Origin: Anodontia alba
Taxonomy: Eukaryota; Mollusca; Bivalvia; Lucinida; Lucinidae
Reading direction: 5' to 3'
DNA length: 64,000 nucleotides
NCBI GenBank assembly: GCA_964016985.1
Contig: OZ024821.1
Span: forward strand, 91,688,093 to 91,752,092
The number at the start of each line of letters is the position of its first letter. Within the stretch, counting starts at the first letter, position 1. Both the position numbers and the translations under genes were made by a program. Shown piece by piece: positions 63,260 through 64,000 of the stretch. Below the pieces are notes generated by a model that was given only the letters and a program-made list of their open reading frames with translations, was not told the origin of the DNA and searched no databases.

Positions 63260-63464
63260 CCCTTTCAGCTCTACAAATCTATACAGCCTTTGCAAACAGT
63301 GCAGATCCAGATGAGACGGCTCGTAATGAGCCGTCTCATCAGGATCTACACTATTTGCCATTCTGTTATTGATTTTTGACTGAAACCCCTATTTTCAGCA
63401 ATGGATCTGTCAAAATTCAGAGATGGAAGAGTCCATGTCAGAAACTCAGGGGTGGGTGAAAGGG
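63260..63464. mobile_element. P5 MITE
   Basis: ccctttcagctctacaaatc ... ggggtgggtgaaaggg; alpha core with tip gacggctcgtaatgagccgtc. Confidence 0.9.
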
Positions 63465-63474
63465 TTAAGGGAAT

Positions 63475-63655
63475 TGATACACTTGGTAGTTTTTCTATCA
63501 TATTTAACAAGGGAGACAACTTTTGTGTCTTCCTGTTTGCTTTCCTGCACACTAAGTCCCTTCTGAAAAGGGGTTTAGAAGTTGATCCTTTCCAGAGGGA
63601 AGATAAAATAAATTTTGACAGTTACCTCCCAGGAAAGTGTCTCCATTCCCCATAA
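63475..63655. mobile_element. G3 fragment
   Basis: acttggtagtttttctatca, acaacttttgtgtcttcctgt, cccttctgaaaaggggttta, gttacctcccaggaaagtgt. Confidence 0.75.
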
Positions 63656-63812
63656 ATGTTTTAAAATTATGGTTCGTGTTCTTGAGGGCATTGTTAGACT
63701 GAGGGGACCAAATTTCCCCCGAAACCTTATCACTTAAATCTTATTTGTCATCCAGAAGTCATGTTAGCAACACATTTGTTATTCTTCCTGTGTTACACTG
63801 ATTCATAGTTAA

Positions 63813-63956
63813 TGCTCTAGAGCATGCTGTGAAAAACTTTCAGCAGATGACATTTTGAAATATTTTTTCTTACTTTTCCCAGAAAATAGGCTATAACATT
63901 TCATGCAAATTGTCTCCTCAGTCATCTGCTGAAAGTTTTTCCCAGAGTGGTAAATG
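63813..63956. mobile_element. P3 MITE, half of the hairpin lost
   Basis: tgctctagagcatgctgtga ... cccagagtggtaaatg between TTAA sites; the right gamma arm is deleted. Confidence 0.8.
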
Positions 63957-64000
63957 TTAACATATTCCTGACTACGAGTACAATTTGTAATTATGTTTCT

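Overview
The window is animal nuclear DNA, most likely from a bivalve mollusc. It is AT-rich, has one spliced gene with GT-AG introns, and is dominated by SINEs, hairpin-forming MITEs and microsatellite plus ~166 bp tandem-repeat elements of the bivalve pearl type. The repeat types support a mollusc. I cannot name the species.

One protein-coding gene is visible. On the + strand, thirteen exons between 14170 and 49847 encode the C-terminal ~463 residues of a cytosolic purine 5'-nucleotidase (NT5C2, cN-II; about residue 131 of the human protein to the stop). HAD motifs II, III and IV are present. The catalytic motif I exons must lie upstream, because I find no earlier exon in 1-14169. All twelve complete introns have canonical ends and preserve frame. 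Intron 7 holds a decayed tandem copy of exon 7.

Nearly everything else is repeat. Labels used below: P1-P6 are MITEs with TTAA target duplications and CCY-type ends (piggyBac-like): P1 CCCTTGTCCTGCTGAA, P2 CCCTTAAAGTGCCAA, P3 CCTTTACCACTC, P4 CCCATTTAAGC, P5 CCCTTTCACCC, P6 CTCTTTCACTGCC. M1-M5 are TA-target MITEs (Tc1/mariner-like): M1 CCGTATTTACCCTAAGTATT, M2 CGGTAAATGTCCTAAAATTT, M3 AGCTCCAGATAAG, M4 CCGTATTCGACCTAATTACC, M5 CAGTCAAACCTG. G1-G4 are inverted-repeat elements of unclear superfamily. SINE-A is a tRNA-headed SINE and SINE-B a second SINE with an (AATC)n-type tail. Three hairpin cores recur: alpha (CAAACAGTGTAGACCCAGAT), beta (ACATATGTTGTGGGTACTCA) and gamma (GACATTTCATGTGAATTGTC).

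Layout: 1-14169 is upstream intron or flank with stacked MITEs, two tandem-repeat elements and a 44-bp satellite (12.68-13.84 kb). Intron 1 (14.26-22.55 kb) carries a ~3.4 kb degenerate 26-bp array. Introns 2-12 carry MITEs, SINEs, one 2.5 kb pearl-like element (29.3-31.8 kb) and a nested SINE stack (39.6-40.6 kb). Downstream of the stop codon (49847) a MITE stack begins within 12 nt; 53.8-54.8 kb is an inverted-repeat composite, and 55.0-59.6 kb is one P2 MITE split by two pearl-like elements head to tail.

The most unusual signal is modularity: the same alpha hairpin core sits inside MITE families with different ends and different target duplications (TA and TTAA), including one clear hybrid. 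Both satellites in the window look as if they grew out of MITE arms. Several insertions have an unoccupied reference copy in the same window, so the target duplications can be read directly.
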